Shown: piece after piece, positions 23,694 through 33,926 of the stretch | How the letters are laid out: every line of letters starts with the position of its first letter | How positions within the stretch are numbered: position 1 is the stretch's first letter | Source: Rhizophagus irregularis | Taxonomy: Eukaryota > Glomeromycota > Glomeromycetes > Glomerales > Glomeraceae | Direction of reading: 5' to 3' | Assembly: GCF_026210795.1 (NCBI RefSeq) | Contig: NC_089440.1 | Coordinates: forward strand, 62,001 to 126,000 | Length of the DNA stretch: 64,000 nucleotides | Translations under genes and position numbers: made by a program | Notes under the pieces: model-generated | Seen by the model: the letters and a program-made list of their open reading frames with translations, nothing else | Database searches by the model: none | What the model was told of the DNA's origin: nothing

Positions 23694-24778
23694 AAGTTAC
23701 TAAATTAACGCGTCAAATTTGATGAAAAGTATCAATTCACTATTTAATTTATATGAGATTACGTGTGCTAATAAAATTATATTGCAAATTCATTGTAAAA
23801 ATTTAATGAATTAATTGAATGGATTACAATTGATTGAGTTATTTGAATAGACACGACTACGCAAATTTACGCATTAATGAATGGAACTGGCTGTAAGAAT
23901 CTGGTGGCTAATATCGCGGAATCATTCGCAATTTTACGCATTATAGCAAAATTTAAAATATGCGAAACACTCAGCAATTTTGCTGTCGGGAACTTAGCCG
24001 AGTTCGTGGGTTGGCAAATCTAAAAATAAATGTAACTTGATGTATAATAACCATATAAATATTGTTTATTATTTTATTTACTATTTCAATTTGCCGGCAA
24101 CCTGCCAAGTGAATCTGACAGCAAAAGTGCGAGTGTTTCGCATATTTTGAATTTGCTGTAACGGGCTGTAAGAATTCGGATGGCCGGCTAATCGTCTGAT
24201 AATCAGCCGCAAATTTATTGGCTTAACACGGCAAATCGCTTTTACAATAATGGACGGATGATCAGCCACAAATTTATGCGATAATCAGGTTATAAGCGCT
24301 ATCAATCTGATCAGCCAAATGAGTTCACTGGTTGCAACTTTTTTTTCCATGCATAAAGCCCCAACATGTGTAACATGTTATTTTTTTATAAATTGGATTT
24401 GATTAATATTTCGATTGTACTATGTATGTCTTTTACGAGAGTTTTTTTTTAAAGTTCTCTTATGAAAGTGTTACAATATTTTTTCGTAATATCGCGATGC
24501 AAAATTTTTGCATTAGTACATTCATTTTTCGTAATATTTCGCATTAGTTCATCCATTTTTCGCAATATTTCGCAAGTTTTTTTTCTTTTTTAGTATAGAA
24601 TGGCGGAAATTACCTTATGACAGCTTGCCTCCTTTTTCTGAATTTCTGATTCATGTATTTCCCCCTTTTTCCTCATCCTTTTCGAATTTTCTAGTTCACC
24701 TTTTTCTCATATATTTCCTCTTTTTTCTCATATATTTCCTCCTTTTTCTCATATTTTCGTTTCAAATTTATTATCATA
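23694..24778. promoter_or_regulatory. L3 intergenic region between divergent transposase and accessory B
   Basis: About 1.08 kb with no convincing gene. It contains repeated CGCAATTTTACGC/GGCTGTAAGAATC words, and TTTCTCATATATTTCCTCC occurs in near-tandem copies just before the accessory B start. It must hold the promoters of both genes. Confidence 0.4.
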
Positions 24779-26212
24779 ATGGCTACAAAGCGTGGCGAGA
24801 AACGAAGAATTGACGATAATGAAAGATTTTCAAAACGTAGTACTGAGGGTAGCGAAGCTGAGAAGCGAGTGAGAATATCCGATGATAGTGTTGATGGTAT
24901 ATATGACATAATATGTATCATATTCTTTATAAAAGAAATTATATAATATATAGTTAAATTATATTTTATTGTTAAAGTTAATAAAAAAACAATAGAAAAA
25001 CTATTAAGAACCAATTCGCAGATAATTTCTAAGCTTGAAGTTCTTATCACCGGACAAAAAAATCTCGAAACCCGTCTCTCGAGCATAGAAAAAAAGCTCA
25101 ACGATAATAACAAAAATAATAATAATACAATAGATCCGGAGTATGTAAAGGTAATAAAGATGAATATTATTTAATGTAAACCTGAAATGCTAACCTCGTT
25201 TGATTAGGAGCTCGTTAAGAAGGTGTCGAAAATTTTATTTGAAAATTTTGTTTATCCTTCGCAAGACGAGTACAAACTCGCTACCGAAAAATATTTAAAA
25301 GACGAAAATCCGGAATTTATGCGCCAGTTCAAAAAAAATCAATGGATTATTTTTTTCGAAAAAAAAATTGCCCCGACTGTAAGTTAAAGCAATTATGAAT
25401 TTTATTAAATTTCATACTAACATTTTTTTTTAATAGTTAGTACAACAACATAGAAGCATACGAGGGACGTTCACGTCTAGAGTTAAAGACGTTATGTATT
25501 CTGTTTTCGAAGCGACTGGGCATAAATTACCGTCTATTAACACTCAGGCTAGTCCGTCAAAGATTCAGGAATGGAAGAGTAAGGCGGAGGTGAAAAGATG
25601 TTACAACAACCTATTTAAAAAGGTTAAAGATGGGCAACCTACGACATATATGTCGCTGATAATTGATAAGTTGCGAAAAGAAAATAAAAATCCCTCAAAA
25701 ACACAAATAGCGTATGCGATTAGCATATGTGAAACGTACTTAAATCCTAATAATCAAAACATTCAAATGAGCGAAAGTATAATGAAGTCGAAGATAATCA
25801 ACAACTTAGTAAGTTTTTAATTTACAATTTGCAAAATGTGAATTATTTGAATTACAGTTTATTTATTTATTTATTGATTTTTAGCAAAAGTTGGAAAATA
25901 GGGATAAATTTACACATTCGGACGATGATTCTCATGATGGTAATGATGTAGACGATGGTGGTGATAGAGCAGCTGACGATAGAGCAGGTGCGGCTGATAA
26001 TGGTGTGACTAACGATGGTAGGCCTAACGATGGTGCGGCTAACGATGATGCGGCGAACGATGGTGCGGCCAACGATGGTGCGGCCGAACGATGGTGCGGC
26101 CAATGATGGCATAGCTGACGATGATATACTTTCTATTGACTCTTATAACACGGAGGAGGAAGGTCGGTATGTAAATAGTTTATTAGAGAATTATGGGTTG
26201 CATAAAAAATAA
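24779..26212 (+). pseudogene. Accessory protein family B, L3 copy
   Basis: Exons 24779-24896, 24978-25150, 25208-25378, 25437-25808 and 25885-26212. The N-terminus is basic (MATKRGEKRR). Exon 2 encodes a helix/coiled coil (ISKLEVLITGQKNLETRLSS). Exons 3-4 form the conserved core: VSKILFENFVYPSQDEY, QWIIFFEKK, SRVKDVMYSVF, IAYAISICETYLNPN. The last exon is an Asp/Asn/Gly/Ala minisatellite (NDGAA units) with one extra base near 26088. That shifts the frame; the correct frame continues to LLENYGLHKK and TAA at 26212. Exon 3 is 171 bp, exactly as in the L0 copy. It is divergent to the Plavaka-type transposase. Function unknown; a subterminal-binding role is inferred. Confidence 0.75.
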
Positions 26213-26294
26213 ATATTATTTTTTATATATATCACACGTAATAGCATTTTTTTTACCATAATTAATATAGTTTTAATAAATAAAATGGTTATTA

Positions 26295-26502
26295 ATTCTT
26301 AACAACACGGGTGTGACATAAATAAATCGTGGCTGAAATTTGTGTTCAATTTGTGTTCAATTTGTGTTGATAATTCTGGTAAAAATTTGTTAATTTTGGC
26401 CAAATTTCGTTAAATTTGTTAAATTTGTGTTGAATTTGTGTTGATAATTTTTAATTTATCACGAGGGGATAATATTTAGTAATTGTGCATATACAATTTC
26501 TG
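26295..26502. repeat. L3 internal inverted repeat, right copy
   Basis: Reverse complement of 20400-20625, beginning about 80 bp after the accessory B stop. Confidence 0.8.
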
Positions 26503-27369
26503 TGATTTTTTAAAATGCGGATTTCCGTAATTTTACGATATCGTATTTTCTGGCCAATCAAAATTAGGCTGATCCTTGCATGTGATTTAATCATTTAATC
26601 ATTTAATCATGCACGCGTTTTTGTCTTATTTATTTTTGTTTCTTATTTCTTTATTCTTTTGTTCAATATTTTTAATTTTTTTGTCTCTTCTTTCTATTTA
26701 TATTTCTTTAATTATATACAATATATTTACATATATTTCATAATTTATTGCTTTGCAGGTATAGAAATATTTGTTTATTAATACTAATTATTTTCATTTT
26801 TTTTTACCTCTTTGTTATTTTGTATCGTAATACTAACAATAATATCCATGTTTCCTTTATTCCTTTTTACTTGTACTTTAATACTAACGATACTAACAAT
26901 ACTAACAACATGTTTATTTTTTCCTTTCTCTTTATTTCTTTATTCTTTTGTTCAATTGCTTTGCAGGTATAGAAATATTTATTTATTAATACTAATTATT
27001 TTAATATTAACGCGTTTTTTTTTACCTCTTTGTTACTTTATGTCGTAATACTAACAATACTATCTACGTTTCCTTTATTTCTTTTTACTTGTACTTTAAT
27101 ACTAACGATAATATCCATGTTTCTTTTACTCCTTTTACTGTTTCTTTAACTCTTTTTACCTTAATACTAACAATAATAACAATATTTCTTTTATCTTTAT
27201 ATCTAATACTAACGTTACTATAGCTGTTTCTCTTCTTTTTACGTCTAATAATATTGTTACTCTACTCTTTCTTTTTTTACTTTTATGTATTCTGTATATA
27301 TTAATAAATACTTGTAATTTTTTATGATTATATCTAATAAAACATACATTATATAAACTTATAGTACAG
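26503..27369. repeat. Pyrimidine-rich tandem duplication in L3 right arm
   Basis: TTGCTTTGCAGGTATAGAAA occurs near 26750 and again near 26957. About 200 bp including TACTAACAATACTAACAA words is duplicated. The many TACTAAC words beside T-runs look intron-like, but no coding frame supports a gene. Confidence 0.5.
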
Positions 27370-27858
27370 AAAATGAAGTATTATTTATCGAAATATTTTG
27401 AAATATTACGAAATATTAAGTTGTGTAAAATCACAGAATATTACGAATCGTCAAATTATGGAACATTACGCATCATAGAATTTCGAAATATTTTAAAAAG
27501 TTGCGAAGTATTACGCAGTAAAATTACGGAATATTACGAATCGTAAAATTACGAAGCCTTGCATACAGTAATATTTCGAAATATTTTAAAAAGTTACAAA
27601 ATATTACGCTTACGCAAACTTGCGGCGGGTCTGAAAACTTACGAAATATTATGTAAAATTACGAAATATTGCGAACCGCAAAATTACGGAATATTACAAA
27701 TCGTAAAATTACGAAGCTTTGCATATCGTAATATTTCGAAATATTTTAAAAAGTTACAAAATATTACGCTTACGCAAACTTGCGGCGGGTCTGGAAGCTT
27801 ACGAAATATTATGATGTGTAAACTTGCGCAACTTTTCGCACTATATAATTTCCTGATG
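27370..27858. repeat. L3 right subterminal repeats
   Basis: Two ~150 bp copies (about 27560 and 27720) share AAAAAGTTACAAAATATTAC and ACGCAAACTTGCGGCGGGTC, plus scattered ATATTACG and TTTCGAAATATTT dyads. Confidence 0.75.
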
Positions 27859-27860
27859 TA

Positions 27861-29238
27861 ATTGTTGACGAATACTTGGTTTAGGGTAAATTATACGAGG
27901 TTCAGCAATTATTCCACTTTCTCTTTTTTTAAGAATAGAAAGTGGATTATTGCATTTATTACGACGACTGGGTACTGGATTATTTGGAAATTCTTCATGT
28001 AGGCAATTTGCAATAACAGTTTTTCCTTCTTCTTTGTATTTGACAATATTTTTAACATTATATAATTTATGACAATTGTTACATACAGTTAACTGCATTT
28101 TTGGTTGAAAGATATTTAATATTTTTTTTGCAAGATATAAGGATGCTGGAAAATTTTTAAATTGTGATTTATTTAAACGAGTAAGTACAATATGTAAGAA
28201 TTTTATTAATGCTTCAAGTGCCACATCAGGTAATCAAAATCTTTGTTGAAATTTAAATAACCATATTATAATCTCAGTATTAATAGAATCACTTAAGCTT
28301 TCCATTACAAATACTTCATCATTATCAAATTCAGGAGATGCAAAAAATTCTTCTATATTATCCTTCTCCTCCTTATCATTTCCATCATTATCATCATCTT
28401 CTTCTTCATTATAATCACCTTCAACTTCACCATCATTATTCTCAGCACCATTATTTTCATCACCATTATCCTTATCACCGTCATTCTCATCACCGTCATT
28501 ATCACTATCATCCTCATCATCATCATTTTCTTCTTCTTCTTCATTGTAATATATATATTCATCATTTTCTTCTTCTTCTTCGTTGTAATATATATATTCA
28601 TCATTTTCTTCTTCTTCTTCATTGTAATATATATATTCATCATTATCCTTATTTTCATCAGGTGCTGGAATATGAAAATAAGAAGGATTTGGCAATGATG
28701 GTGATGATGAAAATAATGTATGTATATTTTCATTATTATTTGATTGGGATGAATCAGTTTCTTCATTGAAAAGATCAAAGACATTATTTTGTTGGAAAGA
28801 ATTAGGATTAGGACTTAATGCCCTTTTTCGCTTTTTTGTAGGGTTTGCATCTTGAATAATGATGGATTTTCTTTGTTTTCTCGCTATAATAGTATCTGCC
28901 TGATTTTTTCTAGCATTCTCTAAGTTCCATAAAATTTTCTCCTTTGTGTGATTTTCTTGAGTGCGAAAATCAACCTTTGTGCCATTACAACGAATACAAA
29001 GACATGGATACAGGTACCTTTTTTTGGATTTTATCAAATCGACCATCTTTGGTTTTTTAGATTTTATTGAATTATCCATTTTAGATTTTATTAAATAGGA
29101 TACAGAGGCAGATGATTTAACTTTACTTTTTTTTGATTTTATTAAATCAGACACAGAAGTTTCAATTTTAGTTTTTTTGGGTTTTACTAAATCAGACACA
29201 GAGGTAGAGGTAAAGGTTTTACTTTTTTTATTATTCAT
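27861..29238 (-). pseudogene. Tnp2-type transposase of L2, 5' part
   Basis: The N-terminal half of the gene continued at 18175. A Lys/Ser-rich start with repeated SDLIKSKK-type units leads to a Cys cluster CLCIRCNGTKVDFRT (also present in L1 as CNCSECNGRLVD). A long acidic region follows with three exact repeats of NDEYIYYNEEEEE, then LPDVALEALIKFLHIVLTRL, CNNCHKLYN and SIRQQL at the break. An in-frame TGA lies at 28236-28234, shortly before LPDVALEAL. In L1 a TGA occurs six codons away from the same place. The coding sequence stops at L3's end (27858). Function: transposase N-terminal and zinc-binding regions. Confidence 0.82.
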
Positions 29239-29299
29239 TTTATTAAAATATATTTATTAAAATATAAGTGTCAAGAAAGTTAAAGTTACAATTACTTAA

Positions 29300-29640
29300 A
29301 TGAAGCTTATTTTTCAAAATCAGGGTTCGCGTTCAACACCTTTTGAAATCCAGTTACACATTCAATTCTTTCAGGGTCACGTTTTCTTTCAAAATCAGAT
29401 TCGCGTTTAATTCTTTTTTAGATTAAAATTAGTTCGCGTTTAATTCTTTTTTTAGATTAGAATCAGTTCGCGTTTAATTCTTTTTTAGATTAGAATTAGT
29501 TCGCGTTTAATTCTTTTTTTAGATTAGAATCAGTTCGCGTTTAATTCTTTTTTAGATTAGAATTAGTTCGCATTTAATTCTTTTTTTAGATTAGAATCAG
29601 TTTGCGTTTAATTCTTATTTACGCATCCTATCATAACATT
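29300..29640. repeat. 43 bp tandem repeat upstream of L2 tnp2
   Basis: Seven to eight units of TTAGATTAGAATCAGTTCGC followed by GTTTAATTCTTTT, alternating A/C at one site. It lies between the divergent tnp2 and accessory A genes, so it may hold regulatory sites. Confidence 0.75.
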
Positions 29641-29756
29641 TGCGTATTCATGTTTTTCGTGTCTTTATGATTCTGAAATCAATATAAATTTACACAAACC
29701 CTTTTCTCCTCTTCTCAATCAAAATTTTATATTTCAACTAAAATATATAAGTAATA

Positions 29757-30998
29757 ATGGATAGTGATCGGGAATCTAATTCTTCTTCTTCTTCCACTTC
29801 CTCTTCCTCTTCTACTTCTTCTTCCTCTTTCTCTTCCTCTTTATCTTCGTCTTCATCATCATATAAAATGATTAAAGCAAGTATTATTTATTATAATTTA
29901 TTTATTATTTCTGGTTTTTTTTATTTTATTTATGTTTGCCTATTATTCTATAGCAAGAAGTGTTTATATGGGTCGACTCAGAACTAAAAGATATCTATAA
30001 AATAGACGAGAAACTAACTTGGGTCGAACAAAAGGAGAATATAGTTACGAAGCTACTGCCACCTCTATATAAGATTGTAAATAAAAAATACAGCATTACG
30101 AATAGAAAATTATTAAAAATGTTGTATGGACGGTGGCGTTCTAGACATCGTACAAGTAATATCAAAAATCAAGGAGATGAAAGAGTTAAACAAAACAAGA
30201 AAAGATCAAGTAAAAATTCAAGAATGCAAGAGGTAAGTAAATATTTAATTAATATGAAATAGAAATTTAGTTAACTTTAATGCATTTTATAATTACATTA
30301 TTAGAAGAAAAAAAGAAGGGCGCACGCAACAAATTACTTAATAGAGAATAAAAATAAATATATTCTCAGATATCCGGAGGAGGATCTAGTAAAGATTCTT
30401 AAGGATTCAGGTTACCACTCAGAAGAGTGGGAAGAAACTGATCCTGAGGAAGAATGGCCTATTACGCAATCTGCAGTAGTTGAAGATGATGAAATTATTG
30501 AGGAAGCTATAAAACAAAAGTCATCATCAATATACATTCATAATAAATGGTGGCGTTCTCCTGCAGTATGTATAATTTTTATTTTATTTGTTTTATTTAT
30601 TAAAAATATTAATAATAATTTATTTATTTAAGCTTTTGAGATTATTACACGACCGAATTAATCCAACAGTTGAATTATTAAAAAAGAAACCATTAACTTT
30701 AAAACGTAAAAGAGCTCAATCAAGTCAATCAAGATACAATACATCTAACGTGCCACCCATAGGTGTACCAAGTTGGTGCCTTAATCAGGATGCACTTGAA
30801 CAATTTAACTATTCAAATGTCAATATTCCAGTATATGACTATAATACTGATGATCAAGATAATAGTGATAATGATATTGAAGATGAAAATAATAATGAAG
30901 AAGAAATTCAAAACAGAACAAATTCTAGTAAAAAAAAGAAAAAAAAAACCAAAAAAAGGTCAAATCAAAAAAAAAATAAGAAACATAAATCAAAATAA
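29757..30998 (+). CDS. Accessory protein family A, L2 copy (intact)
   Basis: Exons 29757-29880, 29958-30232, 30305-30565 and 30633-30998 join to an uninterrupted 341-residue protein. It opens with a Ser-rich low-complexity tract (MDSDRESNSSSSST). The conserved core contains KLLPPLYKIVNKKYSIT, MLYGRWRSRHR, KKKRRAHATNYLIENK, KWWRSPA and LLRLLHDRINP, then GVPSWCLNQDALE. It ends in an acidic stretch and a Lys-rich tail (nuclear-localisation-like). It is divergent from tnp2 with 0.5 kb between, near L2's right arm. It is the only family A copy here without a stop or insertion. The exon 1 acceptor (CAAG) is inferred from frame. Likely nuclear; DNA binding to the TATCGGGTACC repeats is a hypothesis. 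Confidence 0.75.
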
Positions 30999-31261
30999 TT
31001 CTTTTTTTATGTAATACTTGTTATAATCTAGTCTTAAATAAGTTTACTTTATTGGATTATATAATAAATTGAATGATTAAACTTTAGATCGAACAGATCT
31101 AATCTGATTTGATCTGCATAAAACCAAATATTAGCTAACATTTAGCAAAACAATGTATTTTGTTATATTTTATTCATTATAAGCTTATAAAAAATATTGA
31201 AATAGATTAATTAGAACAAAATTTTAATTAACAAACATGTAATTTCAAAATATTATTTAAA

Positions 31262-31440
31262 TTAAAAAATCATACACATATCGGGTATTATATAACATAT
31301 TGGTAACTAATAATTTAGATATCGGACACCTGGTAACCAATTAGATACATATCGGGTATATATATATGCATATTAACAACATATTAGGTATCCGATTTGA
31401 TTTCTAATTGCGCAAGATTATATATAAATACCTGATGTAT
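31262..31440. repeat. Internal copy of L2 right subterminal sequence
   Basis: TATATAACATATTGGTAACTAATA, split here as ATAACATATTGGTAACTAAT, and GATATCGGACACCTG recur at about 33730-33785 in the same orientation. The zinc-knuckle gene lies between these direct repeats. Confidence 0.65.
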
Positions 31441-31703
31441 TTTCATGTGGTACTGTCTGATATTCATTTTTGGTTACTAGAAAGCATTATTTATTGATTT
31501 ATATAGCTAAGTTTATCATGCTCTTAATCTTTAGATTATCAATTATAACGTCATGATTTTCTAAAAAATATTATAAAATAATGGTTTATTCCCCAATTTA
31601 ACATTTTAACATCAATTTTTTTTTTTTCATAAGGGTTTTTTTTAAAAAGATAAAATGTACGTGTTTTTTATTTTTTTTCCTACATTTTTTTATTTCTATT
31701 AAA

Positions 31704-32432
31704 ATGTACAAAAAAAACCATGAACCTAATATTGAAAAACCTGAAAAAAGTAGGACGTTTCGTCACGAAGATGAAAAAATTGAAAAAACTGATAAAAATA
31801 AGATATTGTTGTTAGAAGCTCAAAAGATCGCAAGTCAAGTTTATAAAGATGGAATAAAGGAAATTTATAAACTTACTGTTGACGCACTTAAAAAGAATGA
31901 TTCGTAAGTAAAATAATTAATATAAAAATATAAATAAAAAGAAATTCCTAAATATAATTTTAAATATATTTTTTAGTTATGAAACAGATAAATATATTTC
32001 TTCGTTATCTCATATTAGCAATATTAGTAAGAAATTTTTAACAATTCACTTTCGAGAAAAAACGTCCTATTAATTTAGTTATTAATATAAAAATTTCCAT
32101 TATATTTATTATTAGTAACAACGGCTGCCAAGCACCAACAACCACAACAATCACAACAACAACCACTACAACCGTTACACCAGTCTAGTATTTATTAATT
32201 TAATACGAAATTAAAGTTTATAAATTATCTAATGACTTATTATATAAAAATTTTTAAAATTACAAAAACAGGTGATTCATCAAAAATTTTTTGTTTATAT
32301 TGCTATGGCCCACATTGGCTAGTAAATTGTCACCAAATACCTCCAAAATATAGGGGAAGTTGTATAAAGTGTTGGAAAAGTACCAGGCACCAAGCAAAGG
32401 ATTGTAAATCTAATAGACAGAAAGAGCCTTGA
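31704..32432 (+). CDS. Small double zinc-knuckle protein
   Basis: Exons 31704-31903, 31977-32026, 32116-32187 and 32272-32432 join in frame to 160 residues without a stop. The N-terminus is Lys/Glu-rich and helical (LLLEAQKIASQVYKDGIKEI), followed by a Gln/Pro linker (QQPQQSQQQPLQPLHQ). The C-terminus has two Cys-His clusters: C-x2-C-x3-H-x4-C (CLYCYGPHWLVNC) and C-x2-C-x5-H-x4-C (CIKCWKSTRHQAKDC), close to retroviral-type CCHC knuckles, ending basic. Such fingers usually bind single-stranded nucleic acid. It lies in L2's right arm, between direct repeats of the subterminal sequence. No gag or polymerase frame is nearby, so it is not an obvious retroelement fragment. Host or element origin unknown. 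Confidence 0.62.
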
Positions 32433-32604
32433 CGCTAGAGCTTTTTTTTTATAATTTTTGTAAGTAAAATTTTAAAATTATTATTACTAATTTTTTGAAT
32501 CTAATTATTTAACTTTTTTCAGATCAGATCGGCTGAAATTTTTTTTTATGTTTAAGTGGGGCAGCCAATTTCTTTTTTTTTTGGTCAGCAAAATTTTTTT
32601 TTTC

Positions 32605-32752
32605 TTTAGTCCAATTGTGATTGGACTTAGTTCGATTGGGGTCGAACAGTATTCTGATTGTGGTCAGATGTAAATTTTTTTTTTTTTAGTCCAATTGTAA
32701 TTGGACTTAGTTCGATTGGGGTCGAACAGCATTCTGATTGTGATCAGATGTT
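32605..32752. repeat. Two tandem triplets of hairpins with a shared loop
   Basis: Two 80 bp copies each hold three consecutive dyads: AGTCCAATTGTGATTGGACT (32608), GTTCGATTGGGGTCGAAC (32630) and TCTGATTGTGGTCAGA (32653); repeated at 32688, 32710 and 32733. The stems differ (AGTCCA, GTTCG, TCTG) while the loop stays close to ATTGTGRT. T-runs precede each triplet. Confidence 0.75.
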
Positions 32753-33059
32753 CTTTTCGTAATATATTATAATATTCAATAATGTTTTTTTTATATTTTT
32801 TTTTTATCGTATGAATAATTTTTAATATAATTTTTTTTAAAAAAAAAAATAATAAAGTTTTATAAAAATTCCGTATATTAGGAATTATTTTGTAATCACA
32901 ATACATATTTTATTTTTAAAAGAACTTTTATATATAAAACCTACTAAAACACGATCTTTAGCCATGTCACATAAGAAATTGGTGTATTCAATATTAATGT
33001 AACATTTTTTTTTAAGCAATGTACTTATAAGAATCAACATTTATATATATATATATATA

Positions 33060-33380
33060 GTATCAGTAAAAAAAGAAAGAAATGTTAGTACGTTTCTTTA
33101 ATATTAAAAAGAAACCCCCTCCTCCTCTATTTCTTACATTTCAAGTCTAAGTTTATTCAAAAAGTCTGAAAACCTAAAAAAAAGAAAGAAAGAAATGTTA
33201 GTACGTTTCTTTAATATTAAAAGGAAATCTCCCTTCTATTCCTTACTATGTTTCTTTAAAATTAACAAAAAGTTCTTCTCCCCTTCTCTATTTCTTATTA
33301 CATTCCAATCCAGGTTCGTTCAAAAATCTAGCGAAAAAAAAAGTCCCGTTATTCTACAAATGAGAGATCCAGCATTCTAA
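33060..33380 (-). repeat. Pair of hairpin-intron modules
   Basis: AAAGAAATG-TTAGTA-CGTTTCTTT dyads at about 33075 and 33187, each followed by TTTAATATTAAAA. On the minus strand the loop reads TACTAAC and is followed by a T-run and AG, as in the 10.5-11.8 kb array. The exon-like piece between them is about 40 nt. No frame is supported. Confidence 0.6.
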
Positions 33381-33509
33381 AAAAAAGAATAAATATATAT
33401 TTAAACGATCTTAAAGATTATTAATGATCAGTCAGGTGACTGTCAATTAGATTTTAACCAATAAGCCTTAGATTTATCTCAAAAAAAAAATGAAATTATT
33501 AGAATTTCG

Positions 33510-33926
33510 TACAAATATCGGTACCCGATATCTATTAGAAATATATTGGTGATTAATAGTTTAGATATCAGGGTCTTAATTTTTAGGTGTATTTTTAATG
33601 TGATAAATCGGGTACCTGATATGTAAAAATGCCCAATATATAACTGATTAGTCACTGATATATAGGTACCCGATATGTACCTGATAGAATCGATTTTGAT
33701 CAGTGATACATATATCGGATACCTGATATATATTATATAACATATTGGTAACTAATAGTTTAGATATCGGACACCTGATAATTTAACTATATTTGAAGTT
33801 TTGCATTAAAAATCAAATCGGGTACCCGATATATTGTTAATATGTATATATACCCGATATGTACCTAATTGGTTACCGATATATAAGTACCCGATATGTG
33901 TATGATAGATTCTTTTTTGACCTGTG
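33510..33926. repeat. L2 right terminus and subterminal TATCGGGTACC motifs
   Basis: Many copies of ATCGGGTACCCGATAT and degenerate forms in both orientations. A terminus-like GATTTTGATCAGTG near 33689-33703 resembles the true end TTTTTTGACCTGTG (33926), suggesting a duplicated right end comparable to the duplicated left end. Confidence 0.75.

Larger units (their letters stand above)
18178..27858. mobile_element. L3: Plavaka-type element inserted in L2 tnp2
   Basis: Inverted ends of about 43 bp with few mismatches start CATCAGGAAATT(T/A)TATAG and continue GTGCGAAAA(A/G)TTGCG. TA flanks both ends (18176-18177, 27859-27860). Removing the element and one TA restores tnp2 in frame. The CATCRGGAAATT end matches L0. 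Contents: Plavaka-type transposase (23693-20715, minus), accessory B (24779-26212, plus), trihelix gene (19847-19226, minus), satellites at both ends and an internal 210-225 bp inverted repeat. Confidence 0.9.
4034..33926. mobile_element. L2: large cargo-bearing Tnp2/CACTA-type element inserted in L1
   Basis: The left end starts CACTGGTCAAAATTAATG; the right end inverted starts CACAGGTCAAAAAAGAAT. Flanking CTG occurs at 4031-4033 and 33927-33929 (3 bp duplication). Removing L2 and one CTG rejoins L1's accessory exon in frame: HSPEIS on one side and SESDEEN on the other. L2 carries tnp2 (29238-16050, minus, itself split by L3), accessory A (29757-30998, plus), a 2OG dioxygenase, a zinc-knuckle gene and a broken ZZZ3-like gene. 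Even without L3 it is about 20.2 kb, far larger than L1. Confidence 0.88.

Noticed and set aside
28232-28240. TGA recoding in tnp2, since both L1 and L2 have a TGA near the same position
   Set aside because: The two TGAs are at different codons and other stop types occur in the same genes; independent mutation is simpler.
28338-28784. Long open frames on both strands opposite the acidic repeats of L2 tnp2
   Set aside because: They are His/Leu/Met low-complexity shadows of the NDEYIYYNEEEEE repeats; no independent support.
31704-32432. Gag fragment of a retrotransposon
   Set aside because: The zinc knuckles come from a multi-intron gene and no protease, reverse transcriptase or LTR is visible nearby.
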